A stretch of 64,000 nt of DNA from UBA2040 sp041751955 (lineage in GTDB: Bacteria > Bacteroidota > Bacteroidia > Flavobacteriales_D > Crocinitomicaceae): contig JBGSIB010000073.1 of assembly GCA_041751955.1 (NCBI GenBank), positions 1-64,000 of the forward strand, in the 5' to 3' direction. The translations under genes and the position numbers were made by a program. The notes beneath the pieces are model-generated. The model searched no databases and was not told the origin of the DNA. It was given only the letters and a program-made list of their open reading frames with translations. Position 1 is the first letter of the stretch. Each line of letters starts with the position of its first letter. Of the stretch, positions 1 through 9,700 are shown piece by piece.

Positions 1-1
1 G

Positions 2-451
2 TTCTTTGGAGATGAACTCGAACTTGATACTACCTGGGTTTTGTTGGGCGTGATATCTTCCTTTTTTTCAGGTATTGCTTATGTTGCCATTGTGAAATTG
101 AAAGAAACCGATTCACCCATTAATATTGTGATGTTTTTTCCTATGTTGGCTATTCCCGTAACAGGTGTTTGGTGCCTTTTTGATTTTGTGATGCCCCATG
201 GATGGGAATGGCTCGCGATTCTGCTCATGGGCATATTTACGCAAATGGCGCAAATATTAATGACAAAAGCACTGCATGTATCCGACACTGCCCGCATTGT
301 ACCTTTTCAGTATTTGGGAGCCGTATACGCTTTGGTGATTGGTTGGATAGGTTTTGACGAAAAATTGAATTCTATTTTATTATTGGGCATTGCAATTATA
401 ATTGCGAGTGTTATCGCAAATGCATTTTATCAACATAATGTAAAAGCCTGA
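2..451 (+). CDS. EamA/DMT-family transporter, C-terminal part (5' end outside window)
   Basis: The reading frame is already open at base 2 and encodes FFGDELELDTTW before the first possible TTG start at 41, so the gene begins upstream of the window. The visible 149 residues are almost entirely hydrophobic, with about five membrane helices. The pattern, including MTKALHVSDTARIVPFQYLGA near the end, resembles the second EamA repeat of drug/metabolite transporters. These inner-membrane carriers export small metabolites. The substrate cannot be read from the sequence. A 20-bp gap separates it from the DUF58 gene on the same strand, so the two may be co-transcribed. Only the C-terminal half can be judged. 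Confidence 0.8.
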   Translation, partial: FFGDELELDTTWVLLGVISSFFSGIAYVAIVKLKETDSPINIVMFFPMLAIPVTGVWCLFDFVMPHGWEWLAILLMGIFTQMAQILMTKALHVSDTARIVPFQYLGAVYALVIGWIGFDEKLNSILLLGIAIIIASVIANAFYQHNVKA

Positions 452-471
452 TTTTTTCCTAAATTTACCCT

Positions 472-1389
472 ATGAGCGATAAAATAAATCGGTTAAATCT
501 TGCCCATTTTGGAAACATGGAACTTCTTGCCAAACAAGTGGTTGAAGGTTTTATAACAGGAATGCACAAGAGTCCGTTTCATGGGTTTTCGGTTGAATTT
601 GCGGAACATCGCTTGTACAACAAAGGTGAATCCACACGACATATAGATTGGAAACTTTATGCTCGTTCGGATAAAATGTTCACCAAAAAATACGAAGAAG
701 AGACAAACTTGCGTTGTCAGATTGTTATTGACACTTCGTCATCCATGTATTATCCAGTTAATTCGGATAATAAGCTGCATTTCTCTGTTTATGCTGCAGC
801 TTCGTTGATAGAATTATTGAAAAGACAAAGAGACGCTGTAGGACTTTCTTTTTTCAATGAAAAATTGGATTTGCATACGCCCGCAAAATCTAGTCAAAGA
901 CATCATGTCTATTTGTACAGTGAGCTAGAAAAATGTTTGGCTCAATTTAATGAAAACACGAAAAAAGAGACCAATTCAGAAGAAGCTCTTCATGCGATTG
1001 CGGAGTTGTGTCATCAACGCTCGCTTATTGTTATTTTCTCAGATTTGTTGGATGATCCTGATAAAACAGACAAATTATTTGAAGCGCTTCAACATATCAA
1101 ACACAACAAACATGAAGTTATACTTTTCCATGTTACAGATAAGAAAAATGAAATAGATTTTGAATTAGAAAATCGTCCATACACCTTAGTTGATATGGAA
1201 ACTGGAGAAAAAATGAAGTTACAGCCAGCAGAAATCAAAGAGAAATACCAGAATGAAGTACGTGCCTATTTTAATGAGATAGAAATGCGTTGCATCAAAG
1301 AGAGAATCGATTTCATGCCAGCTGATATTTCGGAAGGATATGAGCAAATTTTGCTCAAGTACCTCATCAAACGACAAAAAATGGGTTAA
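472..1389 (+). CDS. DUF58 domain protein with VWA-type metal site
   Basis: The protein has 305 residues. It carries the DUF58 signature around residues 53-75 (STRHIDWKLYARSDKMFTKK) followed by a von Willebrand A-like fold. The metal-site triad D-x-S-x-S is visible as IDTSSSM (D87, S89, S91). DUF58 proteins usually sit beside a MoxR AAA+ ATPase and are thought to help assemble or regulate membrane complexes, for example in Bacteroides aerotolerance (Bat) loci. No MoxR gene lies next to it here, so its partner must be elsewhere. There is no signal peptide or membrane helix, so it is probably cytoplasmic. Its stop codon overlaps that of the convergent CoA-binding gene in the shared tetramer TTAA. 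Confidence 0.85.
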   Translation: MSDKINRLNLAHFGNMELLAKQVVEGFITGMHKSPFHGFSVEFAEHRLYNKGESTRHIDWKLYARSDKMFTKKYEEETNLRCQIVIDTSSSMYYPVNSDNKLHFSVYAAASLIELLKRQRDAVGLSFFNEKLDLHTPAKSSQRHHVYLYSELEKCLAQFNENTKKETNSEEALHAIAELCHQRSLIVIFSDLLDDPDKTDKLFEALQHIKHNKHEVILFHVTDKKNEIDFELENRPYTLVDMETGEKMKLQPAEIKEKYQNEVRAYFNEIEMRCIKERIDFMPADISEGYEQILLKYLIKRQKMG

Positions 1390-1757
1390 TCGTATTGATT
1401 AATTGATAACAATACCAAAGTACAGGCCTCTTCACAAATTATCCCTTTTGACTTGGCTAATCTATAAAATTCAGGGTTTTCAGTTCCAGGGTTAAAGATA
1501 ATTCTTCTCGGTGACACGTCTTCGAGGATGAAATTATAAAGTGAAGGTTGATTTCTTGGACCCACATAGAGCGTAACCGTATCAACATCATCGTATTTTT
1601 TTTGCTCGGTTTCAAATACAACATTATCCACTTGACCTTTTTTCTGTCCGAAGGCCTTAACCGGTTTATTATTAACCAACAAAGCTTTGATTGCTTTATA
1701 CGCATACCGATCTGGATTTTCAGATGCGCCTACTACTAAACTGAATGTTTTATTCAT
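1386..1757 (-). CDS. CoA-binding domain protein (YccU-like)
   Basis: This is a 123-residue single-domain protein. It opens with a Rossmann-type nucleotide-binding loop, VVGASENPDRYAYKA, typical of the CoA_binding_2 family (succinyl-CoA synthetase alpha-like N-domain, as in E. coli YccU). The glycine pattern and the late IIFNPGTENPEF motif fit that family, in which CoA is bound but no enzymatic reaction is established. It overlaps the upstream DUF4301 gene by 4 bp (ATGA type), so the pair is probably translated from one message. The function beyond CoA binding is unknown. Confidence 0.8.
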   Translation of the reverse strand: MNKTFSLVVGASENPDRYAYKAIKALLVNNKPVKAFGQKKGQVDNVVFETEQKKYDDVDTVTLYVGPRNQPSLYNFILEDVSPRRIIFNPGTENPEFYRLAKSKGIICEEACTLVLLSINQYD

Positions 1758-3151
1758 GATTTTGGTTGATGAACGGGTTGCAATAAATCCAAAACGGTTT
1801 TTACAGGACTGAAAATTTCATTGGGTATTTCAATAAAAATTGAATTCCATTTTGCCATAGAGCCATTCCAGAGACCAGGAAGTTCACAATAAGAAATTTT
1901 CTTTCCTTGATGCTCTTTGTCGACAACGAAATACTTCTCTTCGTCGATAAATTGGGTTAAATCGTGTTTTTTTCCTTGCGCGTCAATCGTATTCAATGCA
2001 ATCATTACAGGATTAAAGTGTGTACTTTTAACCATCATAGGTTGTTGCTCGCTTGAAATTTGTGCCTTTTCAACTATTTGTTTACTGAGCACATTTTTCT
2101 CCTTTACCCAATATGGCCCACCACCAGGCTGCCCCACATTTCGCACCATTCCACAAACCCGCAATGGACAGTGCAACTGTTCAAGAATTTTTTGATCTGT
2201 CCAGTTTTCCAAATCCTGTGGATGAATGAACTGATATTTTTCGTTCAAAGAAATAAATGCTGTTCTATCAAATTCTCTAAGTAGATCTATTATTCCCAAT
2301 CTTGCTTGATCCAAAACACCAAGTAACAATTGCCAATAGCGTTGAGAAATTTTGTGATGATCCCAATGTTGGATGTTATCAATATTCTTGATCAATATTA
2401 TTTCTTCTTCGATATTGTTCAAATTCGATAAAAGGGCACCATGACCAGCAGGTCTTTTTAATAATTGACCATTTTCATCTATTGCGGGCGATCCATCTGC
2501 ATGGAAAGCGAATGCATCCGTATCATTTTCTTGATAAGAAAACCCTATTTTTCGGCCAGGCCCACTGAATTTTCGAAGGTTATTAATACTCTCATTCAGC
2601 TCATTTTTAAATTCTTGCTGAATTGTGAAATGCATTTGTTCAACCGTAAAGTGAACATTTTCGCCTTGCAGAATTTGTTCTTGAATAGGATTGAGTACAA
2701 AATGTCCCATGCGATGAAAGGGAACAAGTCCTTTGGGTTTTTGTCCTAATCGAAGTCCCTTTCCATTTAAAATGTACATGACAACCTCTTTCGTGTCATA
2801 ATTACCTGATTCCAGGCTTCTTCTCAATTCAAAAGGCAATAAAGCATGAAAGGCGAAGCGATCCATACTATTGAAAAACTGCTCAACCATTGCCGTATTT
2901 TCTTCATTGGGATTCTCCAAAAAAGAATATAGAAACTGAAACATTCTTGACCCAGAGCCTGATGCAGGAATAAAAAATGAAATAGTATGATTGCTTTCCA
3001 AGCCTTTGAGTAAGAGTTGGTTTATTTCATCATCTGAAAATTTAAGAATACCTTCATTCAACCGACAAGGTGCATACAATTCGATTTTCGGATTGCCTTT
3101 TTTGATGTTTTCTTGTTGCTTAATAGCCTCTGCTGGTAAAATTCCTTTCAA
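1754..3151 (-). CDS. DUF4301 family protein, non-ATG start
   Basis: The protein has about 465 residues and is recognised as DUF4301, a Bacteroidota family of unknown function. A nucleotidyltransferase-like loop, FIPASGSGSRMFQFLY, lies near residue 60, and MVRNVGQPGGGPYW and KSTHFNPV motifs follow later. The family resemblance suggests a sugar-phosphate nucleotidyltransferase-like fold, but activity is unproven. The start is odd. Between the upstream in-frame TGA and the alignable protein there is no ATG or GTG, and TTG at 3151 is the only standard start. The codons just before it read KFTAQINKE and look protein-like, so a frameshift or an unusual start is possible. It is coupled to the CoA-binding gene and is divergent from the methyltransferase by about 19 bp. 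Confidence 0.8.
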   Translation of the reverse strand: MKGILPAEAIKQQENIKKGNPKIELYAPCRLNEGILKFSDDEINQLLLKGLESNHTISFFIPASGSGSRMFQFLYSFLENPNEENTAMVEQFFNSMDRFAFHALLPFELRRSLESGNYDTKEVVMYILNGKGLRLGQKPKGLVPFHRMGHFVLNPIQEQILQGENVHFTVEQMHFTIQQEFKNELNESINNLRKFSGPGRKIGFSYQENDTDAFAFHADGSPAIDENGQLLKRPAGHGALLSNLNNIEEEIILIKNIDNIQHWDHHKISQRYWQLLLGVLDQARLGIIDLLREFDRTAFISLNEKYQFIHPQDLENWTDQKILEQLHCPLRVCGMVRNVGQPGGGPYWVKEKNVLSKQIVEKAQISSEQQPMMVKSTHFNPVMIALNTIDAQGKKHDLTQFIDEEKYFVVDKEHQGKKISYCELPGLWNGSMAKWNSIFIEIPNEIFSPVKTVLDLLQPVHQPKS

Positions 3152-3170
3152 TTCTTTGTTTATTTGTGCT

Positions 3171-3929
3171 GTGAATTTGCTAACTCAATATCTTCAATAT
3201 CGCTTCAATTCAATATTTATTGTACGCAAAAACAAGAGTTTTGTTGACAAAGTTAGACATTGCCTTCAAAAGGGTAATAAAAAACTTGATTTTGAAAACG
3301 ATCTTGAACCTTATCGCAGCGATGCAAGGAACTCTCAAAAAAAAATAATCGTTACCGATTTTGGCGCTGGATCTAAAAAATTAGGCAAGGAAAGAGTGGT
3401 TTCTTCTATTTACAAAACAAGTGTTGCATCGCTAAAATTTCAGCGATTAATGTTTCATCTTATTCGTGAATCTGGGTCTAAAAACATACTTGAAATGGGA
3501 ACTTCTTTGGGTTTCTCAACTGTATATCTATCAAAGGCAACAAACGGTTCTGTAACAACTATAGAAGCTTGTCCTCAAATCTTTGGCGAAGCAGATACAC
3601 TTTTCACTTCTTTGAATTTGAAAAATGTCCACGCTATTCAATCCACCTTTCAAGATTATTTTGACGGCGGAACAGAAGTTAAATTCGACTTCGTATACAT
3701 TGATGGTCATCACGACGGAATGGCGCTATTGAATTATATAGAAATTCTAAAGTTACGCTTAACAGATGAAGCTATAGTTCTTGTCGACGACATTCGCTGG
3801 AGCGACAGCATGAAGTCAGCTTGGGATATGCTAATTGCAGATTCTTTTTTTCATCAAAATCATGACCTTTTTAGAATGGGTATTTTGATTGTAGAAAATG
3901 GATTAGAAAGAAGTGTGCAACAAGTTTAG
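3171..3929 (+). CDS. Class I SAM-dependent methyltransferase
   Basis: The protein has about 252 residues. The AdoMet-binding motif I is ILEMGTSLGFSTVYLSKA, followed by an acidic turn (VTTIEACP) and a motif reading FDFVYIDGHHD, then IVLVDDIRW. This layout matches O-methyltransferase-like class I enzymes. The acceptor substrate is unknown. The open frame extends back to 2991, antisense to DUF4301, but the protein-like part begins at VNLLTQYLQYRF, so GTG at 3171 (or TTG at 3177) is preferred. No ATG is available. The 3' end overlaps the convergent anti-sigma gene by 27 bp. Confidence 0.75.
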   Translation: MNLLTQYLQYRFNSIFIVRKNKSFVDKVRHCLQKGNKKLDFENDLEPYRSDARNSQKKIIVTDFGAGSKKLGKERVVSSIYKTSVASLKFQRLMFHLIRESGSKNILEMGTSLGFSTVYLSKATNGSVTTIEACPQIFGEADTLFTSLNLKNVHAIQSTFQDYFDGGTEVKFDFVYIDGHHDGMALLNYIEILKLRLTDEAIVLVDDIRWSDSMKSAWDMLIADSFFHQNHDLFRMGILIVENGLERSVQQV

Positions 3930-4697
3930 AATATCGGGTCTTTCGTGAATCACCTGTCTGGTATATTGCGGTAAATCTGCTGTTTCAAGTCTGTCGGAAT
4001 GAGCATTGTCTTTTGCAGAAAAACTTTGGGCTGGCGCTGAAACTAAACTTATGCCATTGCCACTCATCGTAAAATTGGCAACACTTGAAACATCATCAAA
4101 AAGAGATAAAGTCTCTTGCGAATTATCTATAACCTTTTCACGACTTTCTGCCCTAGCAAAACCATCATTCGGTCCATTTGTCGGGGTGATTGTTCTCGAT
4201 TCAGCAACTTGTACAGGACTTTCAACAGCAACTCCCTCTAAATCATTCTTTTTAGCTTTTTCTTCGGATTCTTTTACTGGTGAAATCTCTTTATCTTTTG
4301 CTTTTGGTTGGACAGTTTTATTTTCAGCCACTCGTTCAGTTTGGTCATTTTTCGTTATCAAAGGATAAACTATAAATACAGCCAAAAGAACAGCCGCAAT
4401 TGCCGCTGCAGATCTGAACCACAGATAGACTACTTTTCTATTCTTTTTCTCGCTACTGGCAACCGTCCTAATTGGAGTGGCAGTTGCATGAGCTGCTGCA
4501 AATGTTTCCATCAAAGAAGCCTTTAATTTGGGACTCGGGGCAATATCTTTGTTCAATGAGGCAGCACTTGCGATAATTTGACGCATGGTGCTATACTCCT
4601 CTTCTGAACTTGCCCATTCATTTACCAACTCCAATTCATTCGAACTCAATTGAGCGTAATCGTTGTTTTTGATGATATCTTCTACTTCTGTACTCAT
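3903..4697 (-). CDS. Membrane-anchored anti-sigma-factor-like protein
   Basis: The protein has 264 residues. The acidic N-terminal part (about residues 1-95) would be cytoplasmic. One hydrophobic helix, WFRSAAAIAAVLLAVFIVY, follows near residues 98-116, and then a low-complexity, Lys/Glu/Ser-rich region that would face the periplasm. This layout and its place 8 bp after an ECF sigma gene support an anti-sigma role: holding the sigma factor at the membrane until an envelope signal arrives. There is no zinc-binding HxxxCxxC motif, so it is not a ZAS-type anti-sigma factor. The assignment rests on topology and context, not on a recognised domain. Confidence 0.65.
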   Translation of the reverse strand: MSTEVEDIIKNNDYAQLSSNELELVNEWASSEEEYSTMRQIIASAASLNKDIAPSPKLKASLMETFAAAHATATPIRTVASSEKKNRKVVYLWFRSAAAIAAVLLAVFIVYPLITKNDQTERVAENKTVQPKAKDKEISPVKESEEKAKKNDLEGVAVESPVQVAESRTITPTNGPNDGFARAESREKVIDNSQETLSLFDDVSSVANFTMSGNGISLVSAPAQSFSAKDNAHSDRLETADLPQYTRQVIHERPDILNLLHTSF

Positions 4698-4705
4698 AAT
4701 CTTTT

Positions 4706-5299
4706 TTATGCTTGAAGTCCAACTTTGAACTCCATTAATTTTCCTGTCAACTGTTTTACGGCATAAAATACGCGTGATTTTACGGTGCCTTCATTGATAT
4801 CCAAGGCATCCGCAATCTCTTTTATAGAAAAACCTTGAATATGTCTCAATTCGAACACTTCGCGATGTTTTTCGTCGAGTTGTTCTAATTCTTTTTCCAA
4901 GGCTTCTTTGAACATACTATCTTGTAATTCTGCATCCAATGCTGTATTATGTGCCACTGCTAAATTTTCCTCCATTCCGTTTGAAACGACTTGGCGAACT
5001 GCTTGTTTTTTATATTCATTAATGGTCATATTGTTTGCTACTGAAAATACCCATGTTTTAAAAGACTTTGTCGTGTCAAATGCATCTGGATTATGAATGA
5101 TTTTGGTAAACAAATCGTGAACAAAATCCTCTGATTTTTCCTTATCCTTCCACATTCTTCGATAGAAATACTGATATAAATGTTTGGCATAGCGATCATA
5201 TAATTCCTGGAACGCAAGTTCTTTTCCATTCTGCATTTCCAGAACCAATTGCTCATCGGTGAGCTCTTTGTATGTCGTTTTTAGCAAGCGCATGCTCAA
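4706..5299 (-). CDS. ECF-type RNA polymerase sigma factor
   Basis: The protein has 197 residues and the two-domain layout of extracytoplasmic-function sigma-70 factors. Region 2 is at about residues 25-95 (ELYDRYAKHLYQYFYRR, then FVHDLFTKI, then SFKTWVFSVANN). Region 4 is at about 135-190, with LDEKHREVFELRHIQGFS and the helix-turn-helix IKEIADALDINEGTVKSR. It would redirect RNA polymerase to a small regulon. It is the middle gene of a three-gene minus-strand operon with 8-bp gaps: exported protein (5308-6477), sigma factor, anti-sigma. A second in-frame ATG lies two codons inside the chosen start. Confidence 0.92.
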   Translation of the reverse strand: MSMRLLKTTYKELTDEQLVLEMQNGKELAFQELYDRYAKHLYQYFYRRMWKDKEKSEDFVHDLFTKIIHNPDAFDTTKSFKTWVFSVANNMTINEYKKQAVRQVVSNGMEENLAVAHNTALDAELQDSMFKEALEKELEQLDEKHREVFELRHIQGFSIKEIADALDINEGTVKSRVFYAVKQLTGKLMEFKVGLQA

Positions 5300-5307
5300 G
5301 CTCTATC

Positions 5308-6477
5308 CTATCTTGTCGTTATTTCTTTAATAATAATGTCAATTTCCGCCTCGGCTTCGGTGTCTCCATTTCCTTGATAATACTTCTTCATCTGCATGAG
5401 CATGGGAAGGTAATTGTTCACCAAATCATTGTCTTTTTTATCAATGAGTTTTTTGTTCAAACTATTTTCCCATAATTGCTCGTTTCGAATTGACAAATCA
5501 GTCGGAACATCGATATACTCAAGGACGAGTCCTGAAATGTATAACTTATCCAAGATCGGTAACAAGTACTCTTTTGGAACGGTTAGTGAAATTGCTATAG
5601 ATTTGGTTTTGTTTAAACTGCACAAATCAGCAAAATATTTTGTGTCGACAAAATCACCTTCGGGCAAAATCCATCCTTTGGCTTTTAGGTTGGTTCTATA
5701 TTGCGGTGAAGTTAGCCAATCCAAAGATAAAATTTGGACATCTGGTCGCTCTCTTTTCACACTTTGCGCATACATGGCAGCATAACTATCTTCTTTTCCA
5801 TGCGTTATCAAAGTTGAATTTTGTGGAACGCTATTTACCATGTCTTCACCGTATGCCTCAGTAGACTCGGGATAAACGTCTTTTTGAGACAAATCTAAAA
5901 GAACTTGGCGTTTTTCTTCTTCCTTATCCGTTAAAACATAATACGTTAGCATTTCCTTTTGAACGAGCTCATCGGTCGGTTTCATTTCCTGAGCCTTCAA
6001 TAGTGCTTTTGAACGCATTAAATCATTTTGTCCATTCAGATAGTAGAACAAATAACTTTCATAGGATTCTGGTTTTGATGCGGCAAAATTGCGAAGCAAA
6101 TCATCCATTCTTTCTTTTTGGTCTTCAGAAAAAGAGCGCTGCGTGCGTTGTTCGTTGTAATATTTTAAATTGGAAATGTAAGACGCTCGTTGTGCATCAG
6201 AGTCCATGGCGTTTGCATCAAATGTAATAGTCGAAATACTGTCTTTCTCTAGTTTCAAATCTGACGGAAGAACCAAATCGACACTTTTCTCCGCGGAGGG
6301 CGCTTCAACTTCCTCTTCGGAAACTGCTTCTTTCTTTTTAAGGGCTTTTGCTTTCACTTCCATTGGGATAGGAACTGTATTGGTGTTGACGTTGGTGTTG
6401 TTCGTTTCCTTTCCAACTTGCGATAAAAGCAAACTGAAAGGAAAAATCAATAAAAAAGTGAACAAATAAAATTTCAT
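5308..6477 (-). CDS. Exported protein of sigma/anti-sigma operon, partly DUF2723-like
   Basis: The protein has 389 residues and starts with a signal peptide (MKFYLFTFLLIFPFSLLLSQ). A Lys/Glu-rich linker follows, then a mostly helical body. The segment from about residue 218, STLITHGKEDSYAAMYAQSV through RPDVQILSLDWL, resembles the soluble tail of DUF2723 (O-mannosyltransferase-like) proteins, where a similar NGDNDTYPLWYLQ stretch occurs. The membrane enzyme part is absent, so no transferase activity is suggested. As the first gene of the ECF sigma operon, it may be the envelope sensor or effector of that system. The DUF2723 resemblance is from memory of the family pattern. Confidence 0.6.
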   Translation of the reverse strand: MKFYLFTFLLIFPFSLLLSQVGKETNNTNVNTNTVPIPMEVKAKALKKKEAVSEEEVEAPSAEKSVDLVLPSDLKLEKDSISTITFDANAMDSDAQRASYISNLKYYNEQRTQRSFSEDQKERMDDLLRNFAASKPESYESYLFYYLNGQNDLMRSKALLKAQEMKPTDELVQKEMLTYYVLTDKEEEKRQVLLDLSQKDVYPESTEAYGEDMVNSVPQNSTLITHGKEDSYAAMYAQSVKRERPDVQILSLDWLTSPQYRTNLKAKGWILPEGDFVDTKYFADLCSLNKTKSIAISLTVPKEYLLPILDKLYISGLVLEYIDVPTDLSIRNEQLWENSLNKKLIDKKDNDLVNNYLPMLMQMKKYYQGNGDTEAEAEIDIIIKEITTR

Positions 6478-6530
6478 TATCGTTTATTTGTAAATCTGTA
6501 CAAGTTACATTTAATTTGGTTCAATCAAAA

Positions 6531-6779
6531 ATGACAAGTTCGGAATTTTCTTCAATATCTCTCGAAAAACGTTTGCATATTCTCAAAACGGAGGCTGAAT
6601 TTATAGCGTCTCGACAAATTCCGTCCTATAGTGTCTCTTTGTTCGTTTTGCATGGTTACTATGTCGAGCTTTTTGTCCTAAGCAGTTTAAATAGAGTACA
6701 ATGGATAGAAGTACAAACCAATCGTCAAATCATTTCTGAGTATGTTAGAGACATTGATTTAGACGATTTATTTTCTTAA
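6531..6779 (+). CDS. Small hypothetical protein
   Basis: The protein has 82 residues from ATG 6531 (MTSSEFSSISLEKRLH). The frame also runs upstream to a TTG at 6516, but the ATG is the better start. It has no signal peptide, no membrane helix and no domain that I recognise. Predicted content is a helix followed by beta strands (YSVSLFVLHGYYVELFVL). It sits alone on the plus strand between two minus-strand units, and its last 12 bases overlap the end of the giant coiled-coil gene. The coding-like composition supports a real gene. The function is unknown. Confidence 0.6.
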   Translation: MTSSEFSSISLEKRLHILKTEAEFIASRQIPSYSVSLFVLHGYYVELFVLSSLNRVQWIEVQTNRQIISEYVRDIDLDDLFS

Positions 6780-9700
6780 TGCTGGATCTTGTACTTCCGA
6801 CCTAATTTTCAATGTTCTTAGTCGATCTGAAATATCTTGGACTTTACCCGTTGGCACTTCATGAAGAATTACTTTGATAACAGACCCTTCTTGAACAAAT
6901 TCTTTTCTGTAATTCAATCGAAGTAATAAATCGGTCAGATCACCGTCCAATTGTGTACTTGAAATCTCAAATACTACGTTTCTCAAATCCTTTTTCTTCA
7001 CATTATCTAATCTTGTTTGGTCAGAAACATATATTGTATCCAATTCATTTCTTAGGAAATAGATTTGAGGAATATCTTCTAACTTTTTGTACAAGTTAGA
7101 TTTAATTCTTTTATCGTTGATATCGTAATAAAAACTGGCGTGGGAGTTGAATCGATTTAGGATATCACGGGGAAATTCGTCAAATTGTTTTTTAGAAACT
7201 AATTGTAAATTAACCCCTTCCTGAAGTGTTTTGGCAATATTCTTTTGATTTTCCGCATTTAGTTTTTTCTCGGAATCCAGTCGTGATTCAACATCCTTAA
7301 CAACCCCAATAGCTGTTTTTTCAATTACAGCAGTTCCGTTTTCTTGCAATAATTTTTCTGCCTCTGCAAGTGAAATTCTTTCTCCGTTGTAATATGCCGT
7401 AATGTATGCATCTGAAATACCTTTATCAAAAGCCTGTTTGCGTTTTGGTAATGCTTCCTCAATGGAAACATAAACTCCTGCTGAGTAACGAATTTGACCA
7501 TTCGGCAATCGTTTCGTAATCAATGGAGACATCTCTTTTAAAGTCGCTTTCGATACTGGTTTGTTGTAAACACCTAATTGAACAGTATAAAACAAGCCTT
7601 TTTTAGTTTCAACCGGGAAAGCTTGCGCTGCACCAATTCCTTTGTAATAATCCAATTCAGTGATCATTATTTTTGTTGTGTCCTTCGGCGCTGGCGCTTG
7701 TATGGCTAGTTCATTGATTTGAATAGGTGTGCAAGCATTTGTTTCTTCTAATCGTTTTGCCTCAGCTAAAGTGATTCGTTTTCCCCCACAGTAAGCTACA
7801 ACAAAGGCATCAGAGTATCCAATATTCCGAATGGATTTTTGCGCATCATACGCTTTCGAATTTCCTTCAAAATAACCTGCCATGTAAACGATAATTCCAT
7901 TACTCCGTTTTTCTGCAGAAACGGGTGTAAACTCGTTAAAAACTGACTCAGCTACTGGCTTACTAAATGCTCCAACTTGAACCCGATACATCAATCCTGA
8001 AGGCATTTCACTTTCAGCTTGGATGGGTTTTGCTGTTTCTTTTGGTTTAGTATTGGTTGTATTAATAGCAAAACCATCTTCAGGAATTGGAACATAACCA
8101 ACTGCATCTGATTTGGACATTGGGTCAACCCCTCTAGCCAATAAATTATTAACGAGTGCCGCTTCTTTTGGGTCTTTTGGCATTAAATTTTTAATGTCCA
8201 TTTGACGTTTCGCTAATTGTGCTTTCAACTCAATAATTCTGGCTTCTTTTTGTTGAATTATCTCTACTTTATTCGCAATCAATTCGTCAATTTCTTCACT
8301 AGGATCTGTCATGGACTCTTCCACCAATTTCATGGCTTCAGATTTCTCTCTATCAATTGCAATCAGCTGCAGTTCAATTTCTTTCTCCAAAAATTGCGCA
8401 TCATAATAAGCGGTTGACAATTCTTTATACGTTTTGCCTTCGGCAATTTTTCTTTCTTCTAGATAAGAAATTTCTTTTTCTTTGGAATCCTTCGGTAAAG
8501 TTGCCGTGGCTTTTGTTGGCGCTTGAGAAATTTTCTTATCTACTTTCGCAATTTGATCATTGATTTGGGTGCGTTTTTCAACTAAATCCTTTCTTTCCTC
8601 AAGCAACTTATCTTCTTCTTTTGAGCTTGTGGTATTCTTTAATTGCTCATCTAAAGTGTTAATTTTGGCAGTGTGATTTGACTCTTCAATTAACAAATAT
8701 TTACGACGCGCTTCCAATTCAGAATTCGTCATTAATGTATTAATCTTACCTTTTGTTAAGCGATCTATTTTCGTGTCTACATAGCTCATTTCTAATAAAT
8801 CTGACGCTTCTTGTTGTTTCGCCATTGCTTGAGAAAGTAATTCTGCCTCTTCAACTGGAGATTTAGCTTTTTTAGCCTTCTGCTCCAAATCTTTGGATTC
8901 TTGATTTAACTCTTCCACCTTCGATTCAGCCAATTCCAGTTGTAAGCGTTCAGTAACCGTTTTACTTTCCAAAGATTTGAGCAACTCTAGTTTTTCATCA
9001 TTTTCCTTTTTGGTTTCACGAACGATTGATTCCGTAATGTCATTTTCTTTCGCTATTCTTTGATCAATTACTTCAATTAATTTCTTTTCAATTTTTCTCG
9101 ATTCCTTCATGGAAACTTCCTCGTTCAGAGATTCACGCAATTGGTTTTCTTCATCTACAATCTTTTGCAAGGCTGGATTGTCATATTTAGCGGAAATGAC
9201 CTCACTGGCATTGTCCTCAACTTTTGAATTGTTCTCAACAACTTCTCTTTCTATATCTCCAATGGTTATTCTTGCAATTCGTTTTTTCCTTTGCACAGTG
9301 GCTAACTCTTCAGCTATAACCGATCTTTCCTCTTGAAAATTTTCTCCGTTGTTCGTCTCTAAAAATTGGTATTTAGAATCTAAAGTTTGAAGTTCCACTT
9401 CATATTTCTCTAATGCATCGAGTTGTTTTTGCAAACCTTCTGCTGTGGTTTCTTCAGAAATCATAATCTCATCCTGACCATCTCCCAAAAATTCATTTCT
9501 TAAGGCATCAACTGTTTTATATATTTTAGTTGACTGTTCGCCCGAAATGGCCGTGACCGCCTGCGCATTTAATGTTTCTACTTCCTTTTCAAGAATAGCG
9601 ATATCGGCTTCTTTTTTGGTCAATGCCTGACTGATTTCGAACACTTTTTTAGTTAAATTCTCGTTGGATGGATTTGCTGATGATAATGTTGTTACCTTTT

